From positions 1-64,000 of the forward strand of contig NZ_BMDT01000006.1 in assembly GCF_014635985.1 (NCBI RefSeq): 64,000 nt of DNA, given 5' to 3'. Source of the stretch: Enterococcus alcedinis (GTDB taxonomy: Bacteria; Bacillota; Bacilli; Lactobacillales; Enterococcaceae). Made by a program: the position numbers and the translations under genes. This document shows, piece by piece, positions 52,547 through 62,825 of this stretch. Each line of letters begins with the position of its first letter. The first letter of the stretch is position 1. The notes under the pieces are model-generated. The model made no database searches, was not told where the DNA came from, and worked only from the letters and a program-made list of their open reading frames with translations.

Positions 52547-53029
52547 ATGGAATTCAATGAACAGTTAAAGGTACTTCGTAAAGAGCGAAGCTTGACTCAA
52601 GAACAATTAGCGAATGAGCTGAATGTCTCAAGACAAGCAATTTCAAATTGGGAAAATAATAAAAATTTGCCTGACTTAGAAATGGTCGTTACGATTGCCC
52701 AACTTTTTGATCTTTCTTTAGACGAATTGATTTTAGGAGGAAAAGAAATGACGAATATGGCGGAGAAATTAATTAATGATGGTAGTGAGACACGTCGGGC
52801 AAAAATGAATCTGATTTCGATTAGTATCGGAGCGGTTCTATTTTTAATGGGTGTTGCTTGTTTACTTATTAAAAGTGTATCGGTCGAGTATATTGATGCG
52901 CAAGGATTTTTACATGAGAATTTTTTCTTAATACCGATTGCTTTGTTATTGATGTTTAGTGGTATCTTAGTTTTTGCCATTACGGGTTTTAAGAGTTTAC
53001 GATTCTGGTGGGTAAATAAATACAGATAA
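52547..53029 (+). CDS. XRE-family regulator with membrane segments
   Basis: 160 residues. The first ~65 residues are a Cro/CI helix-turn-helix (LKVLRKERSLTQEQLANELNVSRQAISNWENNKNLPDL). Two membrane spans follow (about residues 87-105 and 124-148). Such membrane-anchored HTH proteins are common in Firmicutes near transporters or stress genes. Here it stands alone. Start follows AGAAGGAGGAACAATCA. Target unknown. Confidence 0.82.
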   Translation: MEFNEQLKVLRKERSLTQEQLANELNVSRQAISNWENNKNLPDLEMVVTIAQLFDLSLDELILGGKEMTNMAEKLINDGSETRRAKMNLISISIGAVLFLMGVACLLIKSVSVEYIDAQGFLHENFFLIPIALLLMFSGILVFAITGFKSLRFWWVNKYR

Positions 53030-53040
53030 AACAAATGAGA

Positions 53041-53078
53041 AAGCACTTGTAGAAAAAGAGTCTACAGGTGCTTTTTTA
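53041..53078 (+). terminator. Terminator after the XRE gene
   Basis: AAGCACTTGTAGA/TCTACAGGTGCTT with a T6 run. Confidence 0.85.
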
Positions 53079-53157
53079 ATTCTTTAAGTGAGAAGTTTGA
53101 TTAATTATTAAAAATAAATGATAATTAGTGAATATTCAGAAAATTTAAACAAAAGTA

Positions 53158-53186
53158 TTGACTTCCCTTCTTTATTTCGGTATCTT
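53158..53186 (+). promoter_or_regulatory. leu operon promoter
   Basis: TTGACT (53158-53163), 17-bp spacer, TATCTT (53181-53186). Confidence 0.75.
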
Positions 53187-53219
53187 CTTACTTAAGAAAA
53201 CTTTGGTTAGGTGATGAAA

Positions 53220-53285
53220 ATGAGAAAAGAAAAGGTTACTGTTAACGTCCAAGTTGAACAATCATTTTTATTATTATTATTTTAG
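53220..53285 (+). CDS. leuL: Leucine leader peptide
   Basis: A 21-codon ORF, ATG 53220 after TAGGTGATG, too short for usual gene finders. It ends in Phe, four consecutive Leu codons TTA (53268-53279), Phe and stop. A hairpin follows at once (53284-53320), then a terminator. This is the classic arrangement for transcription attenuation by ribosome stalling at scarce leucyl-tRNA, placed 122 bp before leuA. An alternative in-frame ATG lies at 53214. Confidence 0.82.
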   Translation: MRKEKVTVNVQVEQSFLLLLF

Positions 53286-53364
53286 AGAACTCTTTTTTCT
53301 GGTTAAAAAAAGGGTTCTCTGTTCGCATTGCATAAAGAAAATTTCTTTATGGGATGCTTTTTTT
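53284..53364 (+). promoter_or_regulatory. leu attenuator hairpins
   Basis: First hairpin AGAGAAC...CTTTTTT with AAAAAAAG...GTTCTCT (53284-53320), overlapping the leader stop. Second, GCATTGCATAAAGAAA/TTTCTTTATGGGATGC (53325-53340 with 53342-53357) and a T7 run, is an intrinsic terminator. Confidence 0.75.
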
Positions 53365-53407
53365 ATACTTATTTACGAAAAAGGTTATTTAAAAAGGAGC
53401 GAAAAAA

Positions 53408-54928
53408 ATGCGTAAAATTCAATTTTTTGATACGACATTAAGAGATGGTGAACAAACACCTGGAGTTAATTTCAATACAAGAGAGAAAGTCCAAATTGCC
53501 TTACAGTTAGAGCAGTGGGGAGTCGATGCGATTGAGGCTGGTTTTCCAATTGCCTCACCTGGCGATTTTGAAGCCGTACAAGAAATTGCACGTGTCTTAA
53601 AAAAGACAACGACGGTTGGGTTAGCCCGTTGTCAAAAAGGGGATATTGATCGGACCTATGAAGCCTTAAAAGATGCCGTTGATCCACAAATTCACGTCTT
53701 CTTAGCGACAAGTGATATTCATATGCGCGATAAATTAAAAATGAGTCGCGAAGAAGTGCTGGCTTCTATTAAAAAGCACGTTCAATATGCACGAAAGTTC
53801 TTTAAAAAAGTCCAGTTTTCACCTGAGGATGCCTCGCGAACACAACGTGACTTCTTACTAGAGGCCGTTCAAACAGCGATTGATGCCGGAGCAACGATTA
53901 TTAATGTTCCAGATACTGTCGGCTATTCGAATCCAACAGAGTACGGCGCTATTTTTGCTTATTTAATTCAGAACATTAAAAGTGAAAGTGAAATTACTTT
54001 TTCTTCTCACTGTCATGATGATTTGGGCATGGCAACAGCTAACGCACTGGCTGCAATTGAAAATGGCGCAAATCGTGTGGAAGGCGCAGTCAACGGCATC
54101 GGTGAACGTGCGGGAAATACGGCGTTAGAAGAAGTGGCAGTCGCGCTCCATATTCGTAATGACTTTTATCAAGCGACGTCAAACATTGTTTTAAATGAAA
54201 CAAAACGTACGAGTGATTTGGTTTCACGCCTATCAGGAATCAATGTTCCGCGAAATAAAGCGGTGATTGGCGGCAATGCTTATGCGCATGAATCAGGAAT
54301 TCACCAAGATGGCGTCTTAAAAAACCCTGAAACATACGAAATTATTACGCCACAATTAGTCGGTGTTCAAACCAATTCCTTACCATTGGGTAAACTTTCA
54401 GGCCGTCACGCTTTTGCGACGAAAATGGATAGTCTGGGTTATCAATTTGAAAAAGAACGTTTGGATCAACTATTTAAGAGTTTCAAACAATTAGCAGATA
54501 AGAAAAAACAAGTCAACGATGCCGATTTAATGGCTTTAGTTATCGATGATATTCATCAAGAAAATGAAGAACACAAGTTAGCAGCGCTTCAATTACAATT
54601 TGTTTCAAATGGAATGCAAGGTGCGATTGTTTCAATTGATAATCAAGCCAAAGAAACATTGACCGCCTCTGAAACGGGTGCCGGGAGTATTCAAGCAATT
54701 TATAACGCGATCGATCAAATCTTTGAACAAAAACCAATCTTAACAAGTTATGAAATTAGTGCCATTACAAGTGGTGAAGACGCACAGGCTGAAGTTTATG
54801 TCACTTTAGAAGATGACAAGGGGCAACGCAAAACAAACGGTGTCGGGATTGATTTTGACGTCTTACAAGCGTCAGCCAAAGCGTATATTCAAGCAAGCAG
54901 TCAAATGAGAGCGCAGGGGGTTATTTAG
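53408..54928 (+). CDS. leuA: 2-isopropylmalate synthase
   Basis: 506 residues. The DRE-TIM catalytic domain starts [19 protein letters not shown] (TTLRDGEQ) with the metal motif [18 protein letters not shown] near residue 200 and [14 protein letters not shown] near 290; the C-terminal LeuA regulatory domain (~370-506) is present, so leucine feedback is likely. It condenses acetyl-CoA and 2-oxoisovalerate. Start follows AAAAAGGAGCGAAAAAA. Confidence 0.96.
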   Translation: MRKIQFFDTTLRDGEQTPGVNFNTREKVQIALQLEQWGVDAIEAGFPIASPGDFEAVQEIARVLKKTTTVGLARCQKGDIDRTYEALKDAVDPQIHVFLATSDIHMRDKLKMSREEVLASIKKHVQYARKFFKKVQFSPEDASRTQRDFLLEAVQTAIDAGATIINVPDTVGYSNPTEYGAIFAYLIQNIKSESEITFSSHCHDDLGMATANALAAIENGANRVEGAVNGIGERAGNTALEEVAVALHIRNDFYQATSNIVLNETKRTSDLVSRLSGINVPRNKAVIGGNAYAHESGIHQDGVLKNPETYEIITPQLVGVQTNSLPLGKLSGRHAFATKMDSLGYQFEKERLDQLFKSFKQLADKKKQVNDADLMALVIDDIHQENEEHKLAALQLQFVSNGMQGAIVSIDNQAKETLTASETGAGSIQAIYNAIDQIFEQKPILTSYEISAITSGEDAQAEVYVTLEDDKGQRKTNGVGIDFDVLQASAKAYIQASSQMRAQGVI

Positions 54929-55972
54929 TTGGAGAAGAAAATTGTTGTTTTAGCCGGAGATGGCATTGGGCCAGAAATTATGTCTAGTAGTATAGAAGTC
55001 TTAAAAGTCGCAACAAAAGCGAGTGAACTAACATTTAACTTTGAGGAGCACTACTTTGGTGGAGCTGGAATCGATCATCAAAACAATCCACTACCGGAAG
55101 AAACATTAGCTGCTTGTCAGAGTGCAGATGCGATTTTATTAGGAGCGATTGGTGGGCCGAAATGGGATGGGGCAGCTAAAACACCTGAGCAAGGGTTACT
55201 GGCTTTGCGTAAAGCGTTGAAACTATTTGCCAATATTCGTCCAATCACGGTACCAGAAGTGTTGCTCGATCGTTCGCCGATTAAAGAATCGATTGTACGT
55301 GGCACGGATTTTGTGATTGTAAGGGAATTGACAAGTGGGATTTACTTTGGGGAACCACGCTTTTTAGGCGAAACAGAAGCTTATGATACGTGCTACTACA
55401 ATGTCGATGAAATTAAACGAATTGTTAGACAGGCGTTTACGATTGCGCAAGGACGTAAAAAACAAGTACTGTCGGTTGATAAGGCGAATGTCTTGGCTTC
55501 AAGTAAACTCTGGCGCAAAGTGGCAGAAGAGGTTGCTCTAGAGTTTCCAGATTGTACGTTAACCCATCAATACGTGGATTCAGCAGCGATGAAAATCATT
55601 CAAAACCCTCGAGACTTTGATGTTATCGTCACAGAAAATTTATTTGGCGATGTCTTAAGCGATGAAGCATCTGTTTTACCTGGAACGCTAGGTGTCTTAC
55701 CGAGTGCGAGTTATGGTGAAACAGGGATTGCCTTATACGAACCGATTCACGGATCGGCACCAGATATTGCGGGACAAAATATTGCTAATCCAGTTTCAAT
55801 GATTTTATCGGCAAGTCTCATGTTGCGTCAGTCTTTTGGTTTAGATGCGATTGCCGATCAAATTGAAGTGGCATGTTTTGCAACAATGGAAGCCGGAATT
55901 TTAACGAGTGACTTAGGCGGAACAACGTCAACGAGCGCGTTTACACAAGAAGTCATCAAACGAATAAAATAA
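54929..55972 (+). CDS. leuB: 3-isopropylmalate dehydrogenase
   Basis: 347 residues. TTG start directly after the leuA stop, with AGGGGG upstream. KIVVLAGDGIGPEIM, RELTSGIYFGEPR near 131, VDKANVLASSKLWR near 187, and the NAD-binding GSAPDIAGQNIANP near 275. It oxidises and decarboxylates 3-isopropylmalate. Translation is likely coupled to leuA. Confidence 0.96.
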   Translation: MEKKIVVLAGDGIGPEIMSSSIEVLKVATKASELTFNFEEHYFGGAGIDHQNNPLPEETLAACQSADAILLGAIGGPKWDGAAKTPEQGLLALRKALKLFANIRPITVPEVLLDRSPIKESIVRGTDFVIVRELTSGIYFGEPRFLGETEAYDTCYYNVDEIKRIVRQAFTIAQGRKKQVLSVDKANVLASSKLWRKVAEEVALEFPDCTLTHQYVDSAAMKIIQNPRDFDVIVTENLFGDVLSDEASVLPGTLGVLPSASYGETGIALYEPIHGSAPDIAGQNIANPVSMILSASLMLRQSFGLDAIADQIEVACFATMEAGILTSDLGGTTSTSAFTQEVIKRIK

Positions 55973-55985
55973 GGAGTGAATCGAG

Positions 55986-57368
55986 ATGGGAAAAACATTA
56001 TTTGATAAAGTATGGGATCGTCACGTTGTATCGGGTCATGGGGACGACGTGCAGTTAATTTATATTGATTTACAAATGATCCACGAGGTGACCTCACCGC
56101 AAGCGTTTGAAGGCTTAAGAGAAGCAGGACGTACCGTTCGTCGCCCGGATAAAACCTTTGCGACAATGGACCACAATGTGCCAACGAAAGATATTTTTAC
56201 GATTACCGATTTGGTATCGAAAAAACAAATGGATACCCTTCGTACAAACTGTGAAGAGTTTAATATTACTTTATGTGACAACGGATCAGAACGCCAAGGG
56301 ATTGTGCATATGGTCGGACCAGAAGTTGGGTTAACACAACCTGGAAAAACCATTGTTTGTGGGGATTCCCATACAGCAACACATGGAGCATTTGGTGCGA
56401 TTGCTTTTGGGATTGGGACGAGTGAAGTCGAGCACGTGTTTGCGACACAAACACTGTGGCAAAAGAAACCAAAACGCTTAGGAGTGAAAGTTACAGGAGA
56501 ATTGAAACCGGGTGTTTATGCCAAAGACATTATTCTAGCGCTGATTGCGACTTATGGTGTGGACTTTGGTGTCGGGTATGCGGTTGAATTTTATGGTGAT
56601 ACGATTCAAAGTTTAACGATGGAAGAACGCATGACGATTTGTAACATGTCAATTGAAGGTGGCGCAAAAATTGGAATAATGGCACCGGATGAAAAAACAT
56701 TTGAATACGTGAAAGGTCGCGAATACGCACCGGAAGATTTCGAGGCAGCCGTAGCCGATTGGAAGACGCTTTATACGGATTCTGAATCAGACTTTGATAA
56801 AGTTGTGACGCTTGATGCGAATCAATTAGCACCTTATATTACTTGGGGAACGAATCCAGAGATGGGTGTTTCGATTGAGATGCCATTCCCAGAAATTAAA
56901 GACCACAACGATCAACAAGCTTACGAATACATGGATCTAACACCAGGGCAACAAGCATCGGATATTCCAATTGAATACGTCTTTATCGGTTCGTGTACAA
57001 ACGGTCGTCTATCCGATTTAGAAGAAGCCGCTCGTTTTGTAAAAGGGCAAAAAGTCAAAGAGGGCGTCACGGCAATTGTCGTTCCAGGGTCTCGACCTGT
57101 TCGCCATGCTGCGGAAAAAATTGGATTAGACCAAATCTTTATCGATGCTGGATTTGAATGGCGTGAACCAGGTTGTTCGATGTGTCTAGGGATGAACCCA
57201 GATAAAGTCCCAGAATTTATTCACTGTGCCTCAACGTCCAATCGAAACTTCGTTGGTCGTCAAGGGAAAAACTCACGCACGCATCTTTGCTCACCAGCGA
57301 TGGCGGCAACGGCTGCGATTCATGGGAAATTTATGGATGTCCGCGAAATTGTGAAGGAGGGAATGTAA
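55986..57368 (+). CDS. leuC: 3-isopropylmalate dehydratase large subunit
   Basis: 460-residue aconitase-family protein. [13 protein letters not shown] at the start, DHNVPT near 57, [14 protein letters not shown] near 125, and iron-sulfur ligands in [14 protein letters not shown] near 335 and [11 protein letters not shown] near 397. With LeuD it isomerises isopropylmalate. Start follows AAGGAGTGAATCGAG. Confidence 0.97.
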   Translation: MGKTLFDKVWDRHVVSGHGDDVQLIYIDLQMIHEVTSPQAFEGLREAGRTVRRPDKTFATMDHNVPTKDIFTITDLVSKKQMDTLRTNCEEFNITLCDNGSERQGIVHMVGPEVGLTQPGKTIVCGDSHTATHGAFGAIAFGIGTSEVEHVFATQTLWQKKPKRLGVKVTGELKPGVYAKDIILALIATYGVDFGVGYAVEFYGDTIQSLTMEERMTICNMSIEGGAKIGIMAPDEKTFEYVKGREYAPEDFEAAVADWKTLYTDSESDFDKVVTLDANQLAPYITWGTNPEMGVSIEMPFPEIKDHNDQQAYEYMDLTPGQQASDIPIEYVFIGSCTNGRLSDLEEAARFVKGQKVKEGVTAIVVPGSRPVRHAAEKIGLDQIFIDAGFEWREPGCSMCLGMNPDKVPEFIHCASTSNRNFVGRQGKNSRTHLCSPAMAATAAIHGKFMDVREIVKEGM

Positions 57369-57369
57369 C

Positions 57370-57957
57370 ATGGAACCATTTACTGTCTACGAAGGGAAAA
57401 CCGTTCCTTTTATGAATGATAATATTGATACCGACCAAATTATTCCAAAAACATACTTGAAACGAATTGAAAAAACAGGATTTGGGGAATTTCTATTTGA
57501 TGATTGGCGTTATTTACGTGATCGCAGTTTAAATCCTGAATTTATTTTGAATGAACCACAATACGCGGAAGCAACCATCTTAGTAACGGGGGACAACTTC
57601 GGTTCTGGTTCTTCTCGTGAACATGCGGCTTGGGCTTTGATGGATTATGGGTTTAAAGTGATTATTGCCGAAAGCTACAGTGATATCTTCTATATGAATG
57701 GTGTGAAAAATGGTCTGTTACCGATTCGTTTGCCAAAAGCAGAAGTTCTAGCATTGTCCAAATGCCTAGCGGATGACCCAATTGAAATTAATTTAGTTGA
57801 GCAAACGGTCCGTACACCAACAAATACTTTTTCTTTTGAAATCGACGAAATTTGGAAACATCGCTTAGTTCATGGACTCGATGAAATTGGGGAAACCTTG
57901 CTAGAAGAAGAAAAAATCACGAATTATGAGCAAAATATTCCAAGTTATTGGGGATGA
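57370..57957 (+). CDS. leuD: 3-isopropylmalate dehydratase small subunit
   Basis: 195 residues. [18 protein letters not shown] near residue 16, [17 protein letters not shown] near 74 and NGLLPIRLP near 115 form the swivelling domain of the isomerase. It begins 1 nt after leuC and ends the leuABCD operon. No terminator of good quality follows before the rplU promoter. Confidence 0.96.
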   Translation: MEPFTVYEGKTVPFMNDNIDTDQIIPKTYLKRIEKTGFGEFLFDDWRYLRDRSLNPEFILNEPQYAEATILVTGDNFGSGSSREHAAWALMDYGFKVIIAESYSDIFYMNGVKNGLLPIRLPKAEVLALSKCLADDPIEINLVEQTVRTPTNTFSFEIDEIWKHRLVHGLDEIGETLLEEEKITNYEQNIPSYWG

Positions 57958-58002
57958 AAAGTGCAATCATGAAAAAAAGATGTATTTTTCAATGAAATTT
58001 GA

Positions 58003-58031
58003 TTGACTCGGATGATTCTTTTTGCTAGAAT
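58003..58031 (+). promoter_or_regulatory. rplU promoter
   Basis: TTGACT (58003-58008), 17-bp spacer, TGC TAGAAT (58026-58031). Confidence 0.75.
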
Positions 58032-58037
58032 TGGATT

Positions 58038-58142
58038 GTTGTAATTGTGAGCACCACAACTACAACCGCACAGACTAAGTATTAAGCACGAAAGTCACTT
58101 AGGATGGCGAGTCTAAGTCTAAATATAAGGAGGTGCTTCAGA
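58038..58142 (+). promoter_or_regulatory. Ribosomal protein L21 leader
   Basis: The 5' region of rplU holds paired elements CAGACTAAGT...ACTTAGG and a GAGTCTAAGT segment at about 58070-58120, then AAGGAGGTGC. Position and motifs fit the Firmicute L21 leader, a likely autoregulatory RNA. Confidence 0.7.
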
Positions 58143-58144
58143 GC

Positions 58145-58453
58145 ATGTACGCAATTATCAAAACTGGTGGTAAACAAGTTAAGGTTGAATTAGGTCAAGC
58201 GATTTACGTTGAGAAATTAAACGTAGAAGCGGGCGAAAAAGTGACTTTTGATGAAGTTATTTTAGTAGGTGGCGAAACAACTAAAGTAGGTGCGCCAACA
58301 TTGGCAGGTGCAACTGTTGAGGGAACTGTTGAAAAACACGGTAAACAAAAGAAAGTTGTAACTTACAAATACAAACCTAAAAAAGGTTCACACCGTAAAC
58401 AAGGTCACCGTCAACCGTATACAAAAGTAATTATTGATGCAATCAATGCATAA
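58145..58453 (+). CDS. rplU: 50S ribosomal protein L21
   Basis: 102 residues: [18 protein letters not shown] at the start and [31 protein letters not shown] near the end, the L21 signature. ATG 58145 follows AAGGAGGTGCTTCAGAGC. It leads the conserved rplU-prp-rpmA operon. Confidence 0.97.
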   Translation: MYAIIKTGGKQVKVELGQAIYVEKLNVEAGEKVTFDEVILVGGETTKVGAPTLAGATVEGTVEKHGKQKKVVTYKYKPKKGSHRKQGHRQPYTKVIIDAINA

Positions 58454-58474
58454 TAAGAAAAGTAAGGAAAAGCT

Positions 58475-58825
58475 ATGATTAAAGGGATATTTAAACGCAA
58501 TGACTCAGGAAGAATCAAGTCATTTGAACTGACTGGTCATGCGGATGCAGGAGAATATGGCAGTGATATCGTTTGTGCTGCAGTTTCTGCTTTAGCAATC
58601 AATACCGTTAACGGCATTGAAGCTTTAGCTGGAGTGAAGCCATTGATTGAAGCGAATGAAGAAGAAGGTGGACAACTTTATGTTGAAATCCCAAGTCATC
58701 ATTCATTGACTCAAGAACAAACGAATATTACGCAAATTTTATTAGAAAATTTGTTGCTAGGACTCCAATCTGTTCAAACAGAGAATAGCGATTCACTCGA
58801 AGTACAAACACTAACGAAACAGTAG
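58475..58825 (+). CDS. prp: Ribosomal-processing cysteine protease Prp
   Basis: 116 residues. GHADAGEYGSDIVCAAVSAL near residue 21 has the catalytic His and Cys pair (His in GHA, Cys in VCA). Prp removes the N-terminal extension of ribosomal protein L27 in Firmicutes. The gene lies between rplU and rpmA, and the L27 encoded next carries the matching cleavage site. Confidence 0.94.
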   Translation: MIKGIFKRNDSGRIKSFELTGHADAGEYGSDIVCAAVSALAINTVNGIEALAGVKPLIEANEEEGGQLYVEIPSHHSLTQEQTNITQILLENLLLGLQSVQTENSDSLEVQTLTKQ

Positions 58826-58837
58826 GAGGTGCATCTC

Positions 58838-59131
58838 ATGTTGATGAAAATGAATTTACAATTCTTCGCTACGAAAAAAGGTGGAGGTTCTACATCTAAC
58901 GGTCGTGACTCACAATCAAAACGTTTAGGAGCTAAACGCGCTGATGGTCAGAAAGTTACTGGAGGATCAATCCTTTACCGCCAACGTGGTACGAAAATTT
59001 ACCCAGGCGCTAACGTAGGAATTGGTGGAGACGATACATTATTTGCTAAAATTGATGGCGTAGTACGTTTTGAACGTAAAGGCCGCGATAAAAAACAAGT
59101 ATCAGTTTACCCTGTAGCAGCACAAGCTTAA
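58838..59131 (+). CDS. rpmA: 50S ribosomal protein L27
   Basis: 97 residues. The N-terminus contains [20 protein letters not shown]; cleavage by Prp after QFFA would expose TKKGGG, the tail that reaches the peptidyl-transferase centre. [16 protein letters not shown] follows near 48. ATG 58838 follows GTAGGAGGTGCATCTC; two more in-frame ATG codons lie just downstream. Confidence 0.96.
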   Translation: MLMKMNLQFFATKKGGGSTSNGRDSQSKRLGAKRADGQKVTGGSILYRQRGTKIYPGANVGIGGDDTLFAKIDGVVRFERKGRDKKQVSVYPVAAQA

Positions 59132-59142
59132 TAAGCTATGAC

Positions 59143-59174
59143 TCGAAATCCTTGATAGGGTTTCGGGTTTTTTA
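59143..59174 (+). terminator. Terminator after rpmA
   Basis: TCGAAATCC/GGGTTTCG and a T-run. Confidence 0.85.
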
Positions 59175-59322
59175 TTTGGTCTGAAAAAGGAATACTCACA
59201 TCGAGTCTCATTTATCCAGAATTCGATATTACCCTTAAAATAGCAATATTTTTCATTTATCGTTATAATAAGATGGTAGAATAATTGAAACGTTTGTCGA
59301 ATAATTGGAGAGGAGTGTTGGG

Positions 59323-62154
59323 TTGAATACAAGAAAAGGACTCATCTATGCGTACGTTGTTGAACAATGTCGTTTAAACAACAATCGCTCGCTTACGACA
59401 AAAGAAATTTCAGAGACATTAGACTTACAACGCTCAAACGTTAGTAAGGATTTAAATACGCTCGTACGTGAAGGCAAGTTAGCTAAAACAACAGGGCGTC
59501 CAGTTAAATATTTTCTAGAAGAAGAGATGCTAGGACGAACGCAAGCGGAGAAACCTGAACTAGAAATCGTTCAAACAGAAGAAAAAGAGACACTGAAATC
59601 AGACAAAATGTTTGGGATGAATGATCAAAGTGATATTTTTGATGACTTAATTGGGAGTCGCAATAGTTTGAAAAATGCAGTCGAGCAAGCAAGAGCCGCT
59701 ATTTTATATCCACCAAAAGGTCTCAATTGTTTGATTACCGGGCCTACGGGATCGGGGAAAACCTATTTCGCTCATCTAATGTTTCAATATGCTAAAGAAA
59801 ATCAAGTCATTCAAGAAGAAAAAGAACTGGTTGTTTTTAACTGTGCGGATTATGCTCACAATCCACAATTATTGATGAGCCATTTATTTGGTCATGTTGA
59901 AGGCGCGTTTACTGGTGCGGATCAAGAAAAAGAAGGGTTAATGGATCAAGCGAATGGCGGTATTTTGTTTTTAGATGAGATTCATCGACTACCGCCAGAA
60001 GGGCAAGAAATGATTTTTTATTTTATGGATCATGGGGTCTTTAATCGTCTAGGAGAAATTGGGAAAAATCATCAAGCAGAAGTTCGAATTATTGGAGCGA
60101 CAACTGAAACTACGAGTTCAGCGTTACTTGATACGTTTTTGCGCCGAATTCCGATTCATATCCAATTGCCTTCATTTGAACAAAGGACACCACAAGAAAA
60201 AATTGCTTTTATTCAATTAATGGTGTCGCAAGAGGCGAGCCGAATTAAACGCCGAATTTCATTAACAGAAGAAGTCATCAAGGCGTTAATTGGTAGTGTG
60301 ACGTTTGGTAATATTGGGCAATTAAAATCGAGTGTTCAACTTGTCTGTGCCCGTGGATTTTTAAATCATATGCATCGCGAGCAAATTGATCTTTCAGTCA
60401 ATGATTTACCTGAGGGGATTCGCTCGGGGTTAGATACATTAACTAGTCGTCGAGAATTGTCGATGGGCTTAGCGAATTATTTACCTAAGCGACTAGTGGT
60501 GGACTCGAATCAAGAACCATTGAATCGTTATGCTGATCAATATGAATTACCTTATAATCTGTACGATATTATCGGTGATAAAGCAGCTTTACTGAAATCT
60601 GATGGTATTGACCAGGAAGCAATTAACCACTTTATCTCAACGGATATTAATGTTCATTTACAATCCTTTTATCGTGATCATGGTTTTTCATTTTCAACCG
60701 TTAGTAAATTAGGTGAGTTTGTGGATGAAAAAGTCATAGAGGTCACTAATTTGATTTATCGACATGTCGAAACGTATATTTCGCCTGAAAATCGACAAAA
60801 TTTTATTTATGGTATGAGTTTACACATTGGTGCTTTTTTGAAAAAACTAGCTATTGGTGAAACACGTGCGATTAACTATAATATTCAAATGATGGTCGCC
60901 GATTATCCTGTTGAATTTAAGTTAGCGCAAGAGATTCATCAAATGATTTCGGATTTTTTTAATATTGCTTTACCGGATGATGAAACGTATTATTTAGCAG
61001 CCTTATTGATATCGTTACGCTATAATCCAACAGAAGGAGAAGTGGGTGTTGTCGTAGCCGCTCATGGAAATAGCACGGCTTCGAGTATGGCGGCTGTAGC
61101 ACGTCAATTATTAGGCATCAATCAGCCGTTAGCAGTAGATATGCCGCTAGATATGTCACCTAAAATTGCTTACGAAAAAATTAAAACAATGATTACACAA
61201 GCCAATCGAGGAAGTGGTGTTTTATTATTAGTTGATATGGGATCGTTAGCGAATTTTAACGAGAAGTTAAGTCAAGAAACGGGGATTCAATTACGTACGC
61301 TAGACATGGTTACGACGCCAATTGTCTTAGAAGCTGCCCGTAAAGCTGAGACACTGGGAATGACACTCGATGTACTTGTCGATTCATTAAAAGAATTTAC
61401 AGGATACAGTACACTGCAAGAAACATTAAATGAAGAAGTTGTAGTTAGTGAAAAATCAGGGAGCCGTTTAGCAATTTTAGCGATTTGTGCGTCCGGAGAA
61501 GGAACAGCTCAACATCTGAAACAAATGATCAAGCAGGCATTGATTGAAAATAAAATTGATTCGATTGAAGTGTTGACGGAATCAGTGGTGGATATTCGCC
61601 GACGTCTACCGGAGATCCAAGCATCCTATCAATTATTAGCTGTGACTGGTATTTTGGATCCAAAGATTGAGGTACCGTTCTTTTCTTTGGAACGATTATT
61701 AGAATCTGATCTAGGTGAATTACTCGGAGATTTATTGCTGGGTGAAGATATTTTAGACGAGGACCCGAAGCTTAGTTACCAAGAACAACGTCAAGCTTGT
61801 TTAACGTATCTAGAAGAAGCCGTGACCTTTTTAAATCCAATCAAGGTACTGGATCCGTTGTGGGATTTAGTTGAACAATTATGTGCCGAATGGTACCCAG
61901 ATAAAAGAGAAGAAAAAGTTCGAATTAATTTTGTCTTACATTTAGCCAACATGATGGAGCGAATATTGTTAGGCGAGCCATTGGTAGGGACGGCCATTGA
62001 GGAACAAGTAGTCAAAAATCATCCGAAAGCCCAATTTTTAGCGAATACACTAACATCGATTGAGGAAAGTTTCCGCTTAAAAGTCCCTGTTACTGAGCGA
62101 TATTATCTTTTGATGATGTTAGATAATGTTTTGAAAAACCAAGTTATACACTAG
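59323..62154 (+). CDS. Sigma-54-dependent activator with PRD domains (LevR/ManR type)
   Basis: 943 residues, TTG start after GAGAGGAGTGTTGGG. N-terminal HTH (TTKEISETLDLQRSNVSKDL), AAA+ domain with Walker A GPTGSGKTYF near 139, the sigma-54 contact loop GAFTGA near 194 and LDEIHRLP near 221; then a PRD near 440-540, an EIIA-Man-like domain near 575-690 (VVVAAHGNSTASSM), an EIIB-like part, and a C-terminal PRD. PTS phosphorylation on PRD and EII-like histidines normally sets activity. It lies just before a -24/-12 promoter and a mannose PTS, its obvious target. Confidence 0.92.
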   Translation: MNTRKGLIYAYVVEQCRLNNNRSLTTKEISETLDLQRSNVSKDLNTLVREGKLAKTTGRPVKYFLEEEMLGRTQAEKPELEIVQTEEKETLKSDKMFGMNDQSDIFDDLIGSRNSLKNAVEQARAAILYPPKGLNCLITGPTGSGKTYFAHLMFQYAKENQVIQEEKELVVFNCADYAHNPQLLMSHLFGHVEGAFTGADQEKEGLMDQANGGILFLDEIHRLPPEGQEMIFYFMDHGVFNRLGEIGKNHQAEVRIIGATTETTSSALLDTFLRRIPIHIQLPSFEQRTPQEKIAFIQLMVSQEASRIKRRISLTEEVIKALIGSVTFGNIGQLKSSVQLVCARGFLNHMHREQIDLSVNDLPEGIRSGLDTLTSRRELSMGLANYLPKRLVVDSNQEPLNRYADQYELPYNLYDIIGDKAALLKSDGIDQEAINHFISTDINVHLQSFYRDHGFSFSTVSKLGEFVDEKVIEVTNLIYRHVETYISPENRQNFIYGMSLHIGAFLKKLAIGETRAINYNIQMMVADYPVEFKLAQEIHQMISDFFNIALPDDETYYLAALLISLRYNPTEGEVGVVVAAHGNSTASSMAAVARQLLGINQPLAVDMPLDMSPKIAYEKIKTMITQANRGSGVLLLVDMGSLANFNEKLSQETGIQLRTLDMVTTPIVLEAARKAETLGMTLDVLVDSLKEFTGYSTLQETLNEEVVVSEKSGSRLAILAICASGEGTAQHLKQMIKQALIENKIDSIEVLTESVVDIRRRLPEIQASYQLLAVTGILDPKIEVPFFSLERLLESDLGELLGDLLLGEDILDEDPKLSYQEQRQACLTYLEEAVTFLNPIKVLDPLWDLVEQLCAEWYPDKREEKVRINFVLHLANMMERILLGEPLVGTAIEEQVVKNHPKAQFLANTLTSIEESFRLKVPVTERYYLLMMLDNVLKNQVIH

Positions 62155-62188
62155 AAGAAGTGAATCTTCTTTTAGTGTATAACTTTTT
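62141..62188 (+). terminator. Terminator after the activator gene
   Basis: AGTTATACACTAGAAGAAG pairs with the complementary run through TAGTGTATAACT, followed by T6. Confidence 0.85.
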
Positions 62189-62230
62189 TGCCGTTTTATC
62201 GCTGAAAACACCCTAGTGTATCGAATAATG

Positions 62231-62247
62231 TTGGCACGGAACTTGCT
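62231..62247 (+). promoter_or_regulatory. Sigma-54 (-24/-12) promoter
   Basis: TTGGCACGGAACTTGCT matches the sigma-54 consensus TGGCAC-N5-TTGC exactly. It lies 64 bp before the first PTS gene and right after the gene for a sigma-54 activator. Confidence 0.92.
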
Positions 62248-62310
62248 TTATATTAAGTATAGGCTCTCAGAGGAGGAGGACAGTGTATTATAGAGAGGGG
62301 GGAGAGGGAA

Positions 62311-62796
62311 TTGAATATTCAGCTAGCGCGTATAGATGATCGGTTAATTCACGGACAAGTCGCAACGGCTTGGACGAAAGAAACAGGAATTCATCGAATT
62401 ATTGTCGTGAGTGATGAAGTAGCAAAAGATCCTCTTCGTAAGTTTATGTTGCAAGAAGCAGCTCCTCCGGGGGTTAAGGCAAATGTGGTCACTGTCGGAA
62501 AATTATTATCTATTTATCAAAGCGCATTATTTCAAGAAGAAAAGATTATGCTTTTATTTACGAATCCACAGGACGTTGTTGTATTAATTCAAGGAGGCGT
62601 GAAGATCACTGCAGTCAACATAGGCGGTATGCATTTCATGACAGGGAAAAAAATGATCACAAATTTTGTTTCCGTGAATGATGCAGATGTAATGGCTTTT
62701 CGCTATTTAAATCATCGAGGGGTGATTTTAGAAGTACGAAAAGTGCCATCGGATCGAAAGGTTTTTTTAATGGATCTATTAAAAAAATACAAGTAA
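62311..62796 (+). CDS. PTS mannose-class EIIB
   Basis: 161 residues, TTG start after GGGGGGAGAGGGAA. IQLARIDDRLIHGQVATAWTK places the phosphorylated His at residue 15; the rest is a complete EIIB-Man domain. A separate EIIB before EIIAB is also seen in enterococcal mpt/man loci. It may transfer phosphate to sugar or act as a regulatory partner of the activator. Confidence 0.9.
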   Translation: MNIQLARIDDRLIHGQVATAWTKETGIHRIIVVSDEVAKDPLRKFMLQEAAPPGVKANVVTVGKLLSIYQSALFQEEKIMLLFTNPQDVVVLIQGGVKITAVNIGGMHFMTGKKMITNFVSVNDADVMAFRYLNHRGVILEVRKVPSDRKVFLMDLLKKYK

Positions 62797-62825
62797 AAAA
62801 ATGAATAAAATTAGGAGGTAAGATA

